From: Cardiobacterium valvarum
GTDB lineage: Bacteria; Pseudomonadota; Gammaproteobacteria; Cardiobacteriales; Cardiobacteriaceae
Direction of reading: 5' to 3'
DNA length: 64,000 nt
Assembly: GCF_900460955.1 (NCBI RefSeq)
Contig: NZ_UFUW01000001.1
Coordinates: 1,920,738 to 1,984,737, forward strand
Position numbers and translations under genes: made by a program. Below are positions 39,921-48,035 of the stretch, in pieces (position 1 is the stretch's first letter; each line of letters begins with the position of its first letter). The notes under the pieces were generated by a model. It did not search any database. It was not told where the DNA came from and worked only from the letters and a program-made list of their open reading frames with translations.

Positions 39921-42602
39921 TTATTTATCCTGCATGGCTCGTATTTCCGCGCGGGATCGTTTGAATATCCAGCAGCGCGTCGCGCGATAAGTGATAGCGG
40001 ATGAAACCACCCGGCTCGATTCGATAAATTTGCGATGTTTCGAGGTTTTCAGGTGGCGTTTCAAATCGGTCAGCGGTGGTATTTGTTGTCTGGCATTGGC
40101 CGCTTTTTCAACAAACTCATTCAGGTTTACGGCGATTTCGGTAGGTTCGCGGCTGTGATTCAATACAGGCGTGCGGTTGCCGTATTGGTCGTAGTCGTCG
40201 TCGAGGAAATCGAATGCCTCCCAGAATTCCGCAACCATTGGATGATCGGCGGCAATGGTGCTTTGCCGCGCGATGCAGGCTTCTTTAATGGCAGTGCAGG
40301 TCTGCTTTTTTTGGTCTTCGCTCAATTCGACCAGTTCGGCAAATTTTTCGGCGAGCGCTATCAATTGCGCATGATTTTTGGCCAGACGTGCATGGTCAAT
40401 CCCGTCCACCTTTAACAACCATTCCTGATATTTGCCGGTTTTTTCGATGACGTAATCGACGACCTGCTTTTCGTGGATAGCGGCGAGCAACGTGAAATAG
40501 CTCAACTGCTCGGCACTCATGCGCTGCATTTCATCGGTCGCCGCTTTGGAGTCGTCGTTGTGTCCGGCTTTGGTAAAGCGCAGTTGCACGATACGTTCTA
40601 GCACCGCGTCGCTGGCATTGACCGGCTCGTTTTGCGCGATGACCAGCGTGCCGCGAAAGGGCGGCTCGTGAGTTTCGACGCCAGCATTGCGCTGGCCGCG
40701 CACCCGTGTGCCGCGTCCGTTGTAGTAGCCTTTGGTCTCATCCCAATCGAAACGTTTGGCGTGCGAGCCTTCGGCGCGGTCGGCCTCAATAAAGACCACC
40801 GGCAAATTGCCGTATTGCATCATGCTGCGCTGGTTGCCGACCAAGCTGTTTTTGTTTGGGTCGATGCCCTCATAGTCTTCGCGGCCAAAGAGTTTCCAGA
40901 TAAATTCAATCAGCGAGGTTTTACCGCTGCCCGGTTCGCCGATAATTTCCAAAAAAGGAAATGACGATTGCACATGGCGAATTTGCTCGGCAAACATTGA
41001 TCCAAACCAATACACGGCGGCAATCATGCCGTTGGTGCCAAATGCGCGCCATACCAGTTGCGCCCATTCTTTGTAATAATGTTCGCTGGTGGTTTCCAGC
41101 GTCATGTTTGCCCCGCGAAATAGCGATTTAATCGTCTTTTTCGGCAGGTCGAAATAATCCTCGTCGTTAATTTCATGGATGCGGCCATTGCAAACCGCCA
41201 CTTTGGGATAGATATAGCAACCATGCTCGCGGCTGTAGCCGAGGTGGTCGATTGCCTCCACGGTTTTCAGATTGCGCAGCCAGCGGCTGCCAATCCAGTC
41301 CAAATGCTTTGCATCGCCTTGCCACCATGCCCCTTGCGCCGAGGCGAGTTGTTTTTTGAATTCGCTCGATGTGGTGATTTGCCCATTCGAGAAAATGACG
41401 TTTATCGGCGTGCGCCCATCCGGGAAATGCACGCGGCCAAAGAATTTACTTTCCTGCAAAGTTTCATTGAATTGGAAGTAGAGAAATTCGATGCGGGTGT
41501 TGCAAATCATGCGTACCTTTCCGGCTTTCTCGGCAACCATGCGGTTGGCATCCTCTTCGGATTTTGCTCCTATGTATTCGCCCTCTGCGACCATGCGCTC
41601 AAATTCTTTGGGGTCAATCTCCCACCAGTAGGTTTGATTGTTGTGGTCGATGACAAAACTATGCGCTTTGGTATGCGCGAAAATCCGCCCCGCCTTTTCC
41701 TCAACTGTAGGGGCAATCAGCAGCGCGCCGTGGTAGCGGTATTCGGTGAGGTCTTCCGCCTTGAGCTTTTCGAGGCGGTGTAGGTCGTTCCAGTCGCATT
41801 TGCTTTTTGCCGGGGCGATAGCCGCGCTGCACTCGTAGCCGTCTTTGCGCATCCGGGCAACGTGTTTGCGGATGGCGTTTTTGCCCGCTTTGTCGTTGTC
41901 CAGCGCCCACACCCAATGGATGTTTTTTCCGTCGGGCGTTTGCGTCAGCGCGTGCGCCGGATAATTGCCGCAGGAGAGGATGGCGACGGCCTTGACGCCG
42001 TTTTGCCAGAGGGAGATGGCATCAATGATCCCCTCGGTGATCCATACCTCGTCGCCCGCTTGCAGGGCGATATCCGGCGGACACCACCACAGGCCTGCGT
42101 GCGGGCCGCCGAAATTTTGCTTGCGCACTTCGCGGCTGCCGTCTGATTTGACCACTTCCACCGGGTCCACAAAGCGCTCCATGTAGGAGGTGCTGTGTGG
42201 CAGATAAAATCGCACCGTGGCCGTTCCCCGACTCGCCTGATTGCTCCACCACTTCTCTTGCGAGTAGTAGCCTTTCATGCGCATCACGCTCAAGCCGCGT
42301 GCCTCGCGCATATAGGCGTCGGCGGTGGCAGTCGGGTTTTGCGGGGTCGCCTCAAAACGTTTCGTAAAATCTCGAAATTCTTCCGGGTATAGATCGCGGA
42401 CGCTGAATTCCTGACCGCATTTGTTGGCGCGGCCACAGCGCAATACCCACGGGTTTTCTGCCGAGGTGAATAGCTCTTTTTTGCCGCAGGCAGGGCATTT
42501 GCCCTGATTCAACCATTTCTTGTCGGCGCTCGGCTTAAATCCGTAATCGGCAAGGATGCGCGGTAGCACCCGCCCGCGCAGTTCGGGCGACATTTCAGAC
42601 AT
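39921..42602 (-). CDS. Phage primase-helicase (zinc ribbon, Toprim, P-loop ATPase)
   Basis: An 893-aa replication protein. Order of parts: N-terminal zinc ribbon (CPACGKK at about 35-41 with a second Cys pair CGRANKCG), a Toprim domain with WITEGIIDAISLW (about 190-202) and ALDNDKAGK (about 237-245), then a helicase/ATPase domain with Walker A IIGEPGSGKTSL near residue 550 and a Walker B-like VVFIEAD. It would prime and unwind DNA for phage replication, replacing the P2 A/B scheme with a P4-alpha-like strategy. Starts 12 bp after the zinc-finger gene. Confidence 0.88.
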   Translation of the reverse strand: MSEMSPELRGRVLPRILADYGFKPSADKKWLNQGKCPACGKKELFTSAENPWVLRCGRANKCGQEFSVRDLYPEEFRDFTKRFEATPQNPTATADAYMREARGLSVMRMKGYYSQEKWWSNQASRGTATVRFYLPHSTSYMERFVDPVEVVKSDGSREVRKQNFGGPHAGLWWCPPDIALQAGDEVWITEGIIDAISLWQNGVKAVAILSCGNYPAHALTQTPDGKNIHWVWALDNDKAGKNAIRKHVARMRKDGYECSAAIAPAKSKCDWNDLHRLEKLKAEDLTEYRYHGALLIAPTVEEKAGRIFAHTKAHSFVIDHNNQTYWWEIDPKEFERMVAEGEYIGAKSEEDANRMVAEKAGKVRMICNTRIEFLYFQFNETLQESKFFGRVHFPDGRTPINVIFSNGQITTSSEFKKQLASAQGAWWQGDAKHLDWIGSRWLRNLKTVEAIDHLGYSREHGCYIYPKVAVCNGRIHEINDEDYFDLPKKTIKSLFRGANMTLETTSEHYYKEWAQLVWRAFGTNGMIAAVYWFGSMFAEQIRHVQSSFPFLEIIGEPGSGKTSLIEFIWKLFGREDYEGIDPNKNSLVGNQRSMMQYGNLPVVFIEADRAEGSHAKRFDWDETKGYYNGRGTRVRGQRNAGVETHEPPFRGTLVIAQNEPVNASDAVLERIVQLRFTKAGHNDDSKAATDEMQRMSAEQLSYFTLLAAIHEKQVVDYVIEKTGKYQEWLLKVDGIDHARLAKNHAQLIALAEKFAELVELSEDQKKQTCTAIKEACIARQSTIAADHPMVAEFWEAFDFLDDDYDQYGNRTPVLNHSREPTEIAVNLNEFVEKAANARQQIPPLTDLKRHLKTSKHRKFIESSRVVSSAITYRATRCWIFKRSRAEIRAMQDK

Positions 42603-42614
42603 GGGCGTCTCCCG

Positions 42615-43196
42615 TTACAGCAGGCGGGTTTGCAGGGTATCGCGCCCATCTTCCAGCGCGGCGCGGCGTGCCTCGGCGAATTCGGCCAACTCTTTGAGCG
42701 AGATGGCGTAGCGTTGCACGCCGTTTTTGAGGATGACGCAGACGGATGTACTCTCATCCAGCGCGAGCGACCAGTTGGCGGCGACGTCAGCAGATTCCTG
42801 TTCGGCAATAGCGTGGGCGGCGAGCAATTCGGCGCGGTGGTCGTCTATCTCAATCACACCTTGCAAGTATTCACGGCAGGCGTTGATTTTGTCGTCGCGT
42901 GAAAACTCTCTCTGCCACGGGCGGGATACATACTCGCGCGCCATATCGGCGAGTTGGTTGCTGGCGTCTTCACATACAGGAATCGCTTTAACGTTTTGCG
43001 CAAATAGTGATGATGGCGGCGATAACTGTTTGGCCACCTCGGTGCGCAACAGATAGCTCGCGCCACAATGCGGGTTGGTGCAATTACCATATTGTTCACG
43101 GAGTGCATCATGCAGATGGTGGCTACCACGGATGCGCAGCGGCGCGCTACAGGCGGGACAAGGGAAATGGCTCAAAAAATAGTGTTTTTTACGCAT
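42615..43196 (-). CDS. Ogr/Delta-like zinc-finger protein with extended C-terminus
   Basis: A 193-aa protein. Residues 10-55 match the Ogr/Delta activators of P2-like phages: CPACSAPLRIRGSHHLHDALREQYGNC (in part) then NPHCGASYLLRTEV, giving a C-x2-C...C-x4-C zinc site. These proteins switch on late gene promoters through RNA polymerase. The remaining ~130 residues are an unusual helical extension. It sits in the early operon next to the primase, not beside gpD as in P2. Confidence 0.75.
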   Translation of the reverse strand: MRKKHYFLSHFPCPACSAPLRIRGSHHLHDALREQYGNCTNPHCGASYLLRTEVAKQLSPPSSLFAQNVKAIPVCEDASNQLADMAREYVSRPWQREFSRDDKINACREYLQGVIEIDDHRAELLAAHAIAEQESADVAANWSLALDESTSVCVILKNGVQRYAISLKELAEFAEARRAALEDGRDTLQTRLL

Positions 43197-43581
43197 GACG
43201 CGCCGCCTTTATCTTTCCCTGTAATTTGTTTACATGGGAAACAAAAGTGTCCATCATCATATCCACAATAACCTGATCATAGTATTCTACTGGATAGATG
43301 ACATTCATACCTTTGTCGCTGATATGCATTTCTATGGTAGGAATTTTGTCCCCCACTTTAGGCGTGTTATGCGGAAACAATGAAAAATGAATCCCCATGT
43401 ATCCTTCTCCATAATCAAGATTTATCCCGTGGAAACATAAGAGCCAGTCTCCCGGACATGACAGCATTGCTGCTTGCAGTTCATCCATCATTGCGCCGAG
43501 TTCGGTAAAAGAGGCAGGCAAGGAAAAATGCAGGGGGAAATGCAACTTTCCCGTTTTTTGCAGGCGCTGTTTCTCACTCAT
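43189..43581 (-). CDS. Phage early protein of unknown function
   Basis: A 130-aa protein with no membrane segment. Features are a basic start (EKQRLQKTGKLHF), CPGDWLLCFHG in the middle and a C-terminal helix. It overlaps both neighbours by 8 bp, supporting expression. Family not recognised. Confidence 0.65.
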   Translation of the reverse strand: MSEKQRLQKTGKLHFPLHFSLPASFTELGAMMDELQAAMLSCPGDWLLCFHGINLDYGEGYMGIHFSLFPHNTPKVGDKIPTIEMHISDKGMNVIYPVEYYDQVIVDMMMDTFVSHVNKLQGKIKAARHA

Positions 43582-43840
43582 GACGTCCTCCCTTGCGCAG
43601 CCATGTGTAGCAGTCGATTTGGTCTTGCCCGCTCAAATTGGGGCAGAGGTCGGCGATGCGCTGATAGTGCGCGTCGCTGTCTGTGCGGTAAAACGGGTCG
43701 TCCTCGGCGAGTGCCTTGGCGAACATCACGGTAGCCATCGCCATGATGGCGAGGCAGACGAGGATTTCACAGACGTCTCGAATAGCATCGAGGCGTGTCG
43801 CGTGCGGGTCGCGGTAGTAGCGGATGGGCGGCTGTCTCAT
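43574..43840 (-). CDS. Small phage membrane protein
   Basis: An 88-aa protein with one hydrophobic helix at about 24-44 (EILVCLAIMAMATVMFAKAL) and a C-terminal region with two Cys (LCPNLSGQDQIDCYTW). Probably inner-membrane. It overlaps the genes on each side by 4-8 bp. Function unknown. Confidence 0.65.
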   Translation of the reverse strand: MRQPPIRYYRDPHATRLDAIRDVCEILVCLAIMAMATVMFAKALAEDDPFYRTDSDAHYQRIADLCPNLSGQDQIDCYTWLRKGGRHE

Positions 43841-44142
43841 GCGGCACCGTCCTCGCTCATCATATTGAGCGAATCGCGGGCGAGGTCACGCAGAGCGCGG
43901 AACAGTTCGGGGGTGATGATGATGGCTTTGGCCGGGGCGAGTGCCAGCCCTTGTGGTTGCGCCGGGCTGGGAAGCGCAATCAAGGTGCAGAACTCTTTGA
44001 AAGAAAGGCGGCGGTCGCCGGTTTTTATACGGCTGACGCCGCTATCGTCGAGGGAGAGCGCATCACGGATTGCGGCAACAGGGATTGCACACAAATGGCT
44101 TTCCAGCAAGCTGACGGTGCTGCAAACAGGTTTGATGGTCAT
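43837..44142 (-). CDS. CII-like phage regulator
   Basis: A 101-aa protein. Its N-terminal half (SLLESHLCAIPVAAIRDALSLDDSGVSRIKTGDRRLSFKEFC, in parts) has the helix-turn-helix layout of lambda CII-type activators, with DDSGVSRIKTGDR as recognition helix. It would act on early or lysogeny promoters in the region upstream at 44319-44515. Starts overlap the RHH-like gene stop (ATGA). Confidence 0.65.
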   Translation of the reverse strand: MTIKPVCSTVSLLESHLCAIPVAAIRDALSLDDSGVSRIKTGDRRLSFKEFCTLIALPSPAQPQGLALAPAKAIIITPELFRALRDLARDSLNMMSEDGAA

Positions 44143-44318
44143 GACTGGCCACCTTTGCCAAACTCGGCGTCAAGGTATTGCTTAACGCATTGGTAGGCGA
44201 TGGTTGCCATTGGTAGTTTCAACTTGCGCGCGGCGCGTTGCAGGCGCTGGCGGTCTTGTTGAGATAGCCGGACGAGAACCGGTTTGTCTTTGCGGGTTTC
44301 GGGCGGTTTGATGTTCAT
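44139..44318 (-). CDS. 59-aa ribbon-helix-helix-like protein
   Basis: First gene of the minus-strand early operon. It begins MNIKPPETRKDKPVLVRLSQ, then a helix QQDRQRLQRAARKLKLP and MATIAYQCVKQYL, the strand-helix-helix pattern of Arc/CopG repressors. It could autoregulate the operon. Its stop overlaps the next ATG. Confidence 0.6.
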   Translation of the reverse strand: MNIKPPETRKDKPVLVRLSQQDRQRLQRAARKLKLPMATIAYQCVKQYLDAEFGKGGQS

Positions 44319-44515
44319 GTATCATTACAGACGGCTAAGCCTAAGCGTAAGCGCGGCGAAGCCATAAGCCTCCTGACTATGTTGGGGGAATAGGGGAGCA
44401 ACCGTAGTCGCCAAACTGTAGGGTTGCTCTCCGCCTTGTGTAGCTAAGCGCCTTGCTTAGCTTTGAGCTTACTATACGGCTACTTACGTAGCCTGTAAAC
44501 AGGTATTAGCTAAAG
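44319..44515. promoter_or_regulatory. Divergent control region with three inverted repeats (lysogeny switch)
   Basis: The 197 bp between the diverging early operon and repressor hold GAGCAACC (44396-44403) paired with GGTTGCTC (44422-44429); AGCTAAGC (44442-44449) paired with GCTTAGCT (44455-44462); and GGCTAC TTAC GTAGCC (44478-44493). Related GGCTAAGCCTAAGCG sequence lies at 44332-44348. These are likely operators for the repressor and RHH-like protein. Exact -35/-10 boxes are not clear; no ribosome binding site of note precedes the repressor ATG. Confidence 0.6.
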
Positions 44516-44980
44516 ATGCTTCAACTACATGAAAGATTAAGAAAAATAGTCGAGGCTTCAGGACTATCTCAAACCGCTTTTGCAGAGAAAATGGGTATCT
44601 CTCTCGCATCGCAAAAAAACTATGAAAAGGGGTTACGTTCGCCGGATAGTAAATATATCGAACGCCTACACTTGGCCGGCTACGATGCCATGTATGTCAT
44701 AACCGGCGAAGCGAACACTATGCGTCTATCGCGCGAAGATAGCGAGTTGCTTGCCGTTTGGCACGCTGCCGATTTGGCTCGCAAAACAGCCGCGTATAAC
44801 GCGCTGGTCGGCAACGTGCCGTTGCCGGGCGTAGAAATTAAAAAAGAGTATAAATTTGAGGGCGATTTTGCCGTTGGCGAAAATCACGGGGTAATTCTCA
44901 ATAATGATGAGAAAAATAGTGGTAATAAAATTGGCAACATAACTGGCTCAATTATTGGGAACATCAAACAAGGAAAGTAA
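44516..44980 (+). CDS. Phage repressor, XRE helix-turn-helix
   Basis: A 154-aa protein with an N-terminal XRE domain (RLRKIVEASGLSQTAFAEKMGISLASQKNYEKG at about 7-39, in parts). The C-terminal part lacks a LexA-type Ser-Lys peptidase and instead ends in a low-complexity Gly/Asn/Ile region (GNKIGNITGSIIGNIK), so induction by RecA self-cleavage is not expected. It faces the early operon across the operator region and ends immediately before the next gene. Confidence 0.82.
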   Translation: MLQLHERLRKIVEASGLSQTAFAEKMGISLASQKNYEKGLRSPDSKYIERLHLAGYDAMYVITGEANTMRLSREDSELLAVWHAADLARKTAAYNALVGNVPLPGVEIKKEYKFEGDFAVGENHGVILNNDEKNSGNKIGNITGSIIGNIKQGK

Positions 44981-45550
44981 ATGGAAAATAAAGACGAGGA
45001 TGTTGAATTATATCTATACAATCAGATTGGCGATATTAAAGATAGTAGAATAAATAAAATTGAACAGGTTCTTAATATATCACCAAATATCCCTGATGAT
45101 TTAAAAGAAGCGTTTGAGCTTTATCTTAACCTTATGAATGAGGATTTATTATGGAAAAAAGAGCAGCGTGCTCGGTTGCAAAAAATAGAAGAAATTACAC
45201 GTAAAACTGAACTAGAAAACATAAAGAAAAAAATTCTTGCAGATAGAACCAATGTTTGGATGAAAGTAATTTTTTTATTTGAAATTACTTTGGTAATTTT
45301 ATTCTATCTTTATAGAATATATCAAAAAACAAATGTTTTTAATGTTAAAAACTATATTAATATCCTTTGGCATGATTTTTTGTATTTAACAGGTAACCCT
45401 ACGGTTGTAACAAGCTTTTTATTATACTCTATTGCTATATCAATATTATTTATCTTTATTGCTGCATTTTTTAGTAGAAGAATTGCATATCGTGCCGTTC
45501 ATAGATTTGAAAGAAATGAGAAAATAAAAAACAGCAAAATACCAACATAA
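44981..45550 (+). CDS. AT-rich membrane protein expressed with the repressor
   Basis: A 189-aa protein with a charged, coiled-coil-like N-terminal half (about 1-88) and two membrane helices at about 95-112 (VIFLFEITLVILFYLY) and 140-162 (SFLLYSIAISILFIFIAAFF), ending in a basic tail. It is much more AT-rich than the surrounding phage and begins right after the repressor stop. A lysogenic conversion or superinfection exclusion role is plausible but inferred from location only. Confidence 0.7.
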   Translation: MENKDEDVELYLYNQIGDIKDSRINKIEQVLNISPNIPDDLKEAFELYLNLMNEDLLWKKEQRARLQKIEEITRKTELENIKKKILADRTNVWMKVIFLFEITLVILFYLYRIYQKTNVFNVKNYINILWHDFLYLTGNPTVVTSFLLYSIAISILFIFIAAFFSRRIAYRAVHRFERNEKIKNSKIPT

Positions 45551-45552
45551 AA

Positions 45553-46302
45553 ATGCTAAAGAAAATATTTCTAGGAATACTGATATTGTGGTCGCTATTT
45601 ATCTTTGCCGGTTTTGCGACTTCGCCGCGTCAAGCGGAAGATGTTTCATTATTGCTGATAGTGGGTATTTTTCCTTGGGTCCCGACAACGTTAGTATTGT
45701 GGCAACAAAACGCACGTAGACGGCGCGTTCCGCCATCATCTGCGCCACCCGAACCCACAGGGATGAACGCCTCGGATTATGCCGATTTTTGCCAATTGGT
45801 GAGGATGACGTTAAGCGACAACGTCGTTGAGCAGGCGGAAGCTGAATATCTTTACCGCTATTTGCGCGAACATGATGGTTTGCAGGATAGTCGGGTGCGG
45901 CATATCGCTATTGTTCTCGCAGCAACGCTGGCAGATGGGCAACTGGACGAAGAAGAAGCAGAAGAATTGCGGGTGTTGCTGGGTGAGTTTCTTGACGCTG
46001 ATTTGCCGTCTCCACCACGTCCACGACAAAGAAGCCGGGACCGCCGCAGACAAAATGCACCTCCGCCCGTTTCCGACAATCCCTACGGCATGATTCTGCC
46101 GGGCAATACTTACGATATTTCATATTGCGACAGCGGGGGCAACATTAGCGAGCGCCGTGTCTATGTGCGTGAAATCAGCCATAACCGGGCAGGTAATGAG
46201 ATTGTCAAAGGGCGTTGTTTCTTAGTTGATGCAACTCGTAGCTTCCGCCGTGACCGCATTCTTTCAGCAGTAGATGTGGATACAGGCGAGGTCTGCGTCT
46301 GA
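45553..46302 (+). CDS. Membrane-anchored protein with TerB-like and WYL-like regions
   Basis: A 249-aa protein starting 2 bp after the previous gene. Two hydrophobic helices at about 4-22 and 31-50, a basic/proline linker, a helical acidic segment (about 72-150; DYADFCQLVRMTLSDN, IVLAATLADGQLDEEEAEEL) reminiscent of TerB domains, and a C-terminal beta-rich part (ISYCDSGGNISERRVYVREI...VKGRCFLVDATRSFRRDRILS) that resembles a WYL sensor domain by eye. Together with its neighbour it forms a repressor-linked cargo pair, perhaps in defence or envelope signalling. Confidence 0.65.
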   Translation: MLKKIFLGILILWSLFIFAGFATSPRQAEDVSLLLIVGIFPWVPTTLVLWQQNARRRRVPPSSAPPEPTGMNASDYADFCQLVRMTLSDNVVEQAEAEYLYRYLREHDGLQDSRVRHIAIVLAATLADGQLDEEEAEELRVLLGEFLDADLPSPPRPRQRSRDRRRQNAPPPVSDNPYGMILPGNTYDISYCDSGGNISERRVYVREISHNRAGNEIVKGRCFLVDATRSFRRDRILSAVDVDTGEVCV

Positions 46303-46596
46303 TTATGCCTGCGGCGTTGCCATCAGTTTGATATCCAGCGCTTTCATGACTTTACTGATGGTGGCAAAGCGTGGGTCGCTGCCCGGGCGCAATGCCTTGT
46401 AAAGTGCTTCGCGGCTCATGCCGCTTTTTTGCGCGATTTCCGTCATGCCGCGCGCGCGGGCAATAATGCCCAGCGCATGCGCCAGTTCGGCCGGGTCTTC
46501 ATCATCCAGCGCCAATTGCAGATAAGCCGCGATGTCTTCCGCGTCGCGGAGTTGTTCGGCCATGTCGAAGGTGGGCAGGTCAGCGATACGGGTCAT
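46303..46596 (-). CDS. HigA-2-like antitoxin (addiction module antidote), without toxin partner
   Basis: A 97-aa protein with a Cro/C1-type HTH near the C-terminus (IAQKSGMSREALYKALRPGSDPRFATISKVMKAL, in parts) and an N-terminal dimerisation segment, as in COG3636 antidote proteins. The start at 46596 follows GGAGG by 6 bp. The usual RelE/HigB-type partner upstream is absent; the gene ahead of it is YoeB. It overlaps no other gene and converges with the plus-strand cargo pair. Confidence 0.82.
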   Translation of the reverse strand: MTRIADLPTFDMAEQLRDAEDIAAYLQLALDDEDPAELAHALGIIARARGMTEIAQKSGMSREALYKALRPGSDPRFATISKVMKALDIKLMATPQA

Positions 46597-46628
46597 GCCA
46601 ATCCTCCAAAGGTTTGCATCATCCATCG

Positions 46629-46898
46629 TCATTTGCCGTAATGATAGCGGCAGGAAATGACGGTCAGCGCGCGTTCGTCCACGGCGTAAACCAGGCGGTT
46701 GCTGTCGTCGATGCGGCGCGACCAGAATCCTGCCAGATTGGCCTTGAGTGCTTCGGGTTTGCCGATACCGGCAAAGGGCGTGCGCAGGGCATCTTTGATG
46801 AGCAGGTTGATGCGCTTCAGGGTCTTTTTATCCTGTGCCTGCCAGTAAAGGTAATCCTGCCAAGCCTCATCGGTGAAGGCGAGCAGGCGTTCAGTCAT
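46629..46898 (-). CDS. yoeB: Txe/YoeB family mRNA interferase toxin
   Basis: An 89-aa ribosome-dependent RNase toxin closely resembling E. coli YoeB: YLYWQAQDKKTLKRINLLIKD (in part), catalytic Glu in GKPEALK, Arg in FWSRRI and His in the C-terminal CRYHYGK. The start at 46898 (MTERLLAF) lies 8 bp inside the antitoxin gene, so antitoxin is made first. Confidence 0.93.
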   Translation of the reverse strand: MTERLLAFTDEAWQDYLYWQAQDKKTLKRINLLIKDALRTPFAGIGKPEALKANLAGFWSRRIDDSNRLVYAVDERALTVISCRYHYGK

Positions 46899-47145
46899 CA
46901 GCGAGTTCCTGCGGGGCGGCTTGGCCGCTTTGGTACTGGGCAATGGAGCGTTGCAGGTGGGCGGCGTTGGCGGGCGTTTTCAGCAGGTGCAGGGTTTCGG
47001 TCAGGCTGTTGTAGGTATCGAGCGACATCACCACGGCATCTTCGCCGTTGCGGCGGGTGATGAGGGTAATGTCGCGGTCGTTCGCCACCCGGTCAAGGAC
47101 GTGTTTGAGGTTGTTGCGGGCGTCGCTGAAGGAAATGGTTTGCAT
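46891..47145 (-). CDS. yefM: YefM/Phd-type antitoxin
   Basis: An 84-aa antitoxin with an N-terminal Phd/YefM DNA-binding fold (MQTISFSDARNNLKHVLDRV, ITRRNGEDAVVMSLDTYNSL) and a C-terminal acidic tail that should wrap YoeB. AGGAG lies 7 bp before the start at 47145. It overlaps yoeB by 8 bp and would autoregulate the pair. Confidence 0.93.
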   Translation of the reverse strand: MQTISFSDARNNLKHVLDRVANDRDITLITRRNGEDAVVMSLDTYNSLTETLHLLKTPANAAHLQRSIAQYQSGQAAPQELADD

Positions 47146-47207
47146 GGTTTCTCCTGTACAGTTTGTCGTACAAGTATAGATGCGGGGCGGATGCCACGCA
47201 ATGCGGC

Positions 47208-47455
47208 TCATCCTTCCATCTCCGCGCAACTGATTTGCACGGTGTAGCCGTTGTCGCCGAGGGTGTGCGTAATCTCCTTGATAAACCACCGCACCGCGTC
47301 AATCTGCGGTTTGAATCCCTCCACTTTGAGCGGCTGTTCAGCGAACAGCTCGGCGCGGCCAAACGCAAGGTTTAGCGAGAGGGCGCGGGTCTTGATGCGC
47401 TTCATTTCTGCCTCGGCGACTTTCTTTGCTTCGGCTTCGCTGTGTTGTAGGTGGG
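47208..47455 (-). pseudogene. Detached 3' end of a second gpD (late control D) gene
   Basis: About 245 bp related to the 3' end of the intact gpD gene at 49236. It encodes SEAEAKK then EMKRIKTRALSLNLAFGR, KVEGFKPQID and WFIKEITHTLGDNGY, ending at a stop at 47208, against the intact gene's RTLSLNLAFGR and THSLGDNGY. The match stops near 47455. The copies differ at many third positions, so the fragment came from a related phage rather than a recent duplication. Confidence 0.85.
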
Positions 47456-47504
47456 GCAGCTATCACCGCCTGCTTCAGCTTTTTTTGCGCCATGCATCTA
47501 ATGG

Positions 47505-48032
47505 CTATTGCTGCAAGTGGTCTGTAACGCCATTATGATTGATGTCGAAGTTACCTTGGGCAATACTGGCAAGAAAAGGATAAAAAGGTACGACAGTTAC
47601 ACCGGCAGCCCTACAGGCATTGGGAATTTTGATACGCTTTTTGATATTTGGATCGTAAGTTTCATGCGTGATGATCCCCATACCCTCTCTTTTTGCGAGA
47701 GCAACCAGCCAAGCATCTGCTTTGTTGCCTTGTGCAAACTCATTTTTCGCCGCATCGGTATATTGTGCTTCTCCTACTGACCACCCGATAATGTTTGCAT
47801 ATTCCAGCTGCGCTTGCAGTTCATCGAGGAAAAATCCTTGCGGCAATTGTGCTATCCATGCCGACAGGTCGTCTTTTTTATTGTTGATTTCTTTTTCTAC
47901 GGCCTGAATGCTGTAAACAAGACCTTGATGATGCAGTTCAACAAGCAGTTTCCAGAAATTGGCGCAAAAACGGTGCCGGTATTCAAGATTGGCGGATTGG
48001 ATGAAAATATTGCTGTCCAACAAATAGCGCAT
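47505..48032 (-). CDS. DUF4411 PIN-domain protein (putative RNase toxin)
   Basis: A 175-aa PIN-like nuclease of the DUF4411 type. Acidic residues that would bind metal are in YLLDSNIFI (Asp6), QAVEKEI (Glu46-48 area), NKADAWLVA and ETYDP. It starts 3 bp after the ImmA/IrrE-type gene, the standard pairing for this family, and is considered the toxin or effector half of a two-gene module. Confidence 0.85.
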   Translation of the reverse strand: MRYLLDSNIFIQSANLEYRHRFCANFWKLLVELHHQGLVYSIQAVEKEINNKKDDLSAWIAQLPQGFFLDELQAQLEYANIIGWSVGEAQYTDAAKNEFAQGNKADAWLVALAKREGMGIITHETYDPNIKKRIKIPNACRAAGVTVVPFYPFLASIAQGNFDINHNGVTDHLQQ

Positions 48033-48035
48033 ACG

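Noticed and set aside
44516..44980. LexA-type self-cleaving repressor
   Set aside because: The C-terminal part has no Ser/Lys peptidase motif; only the XRE helix-turn-helix is supported.
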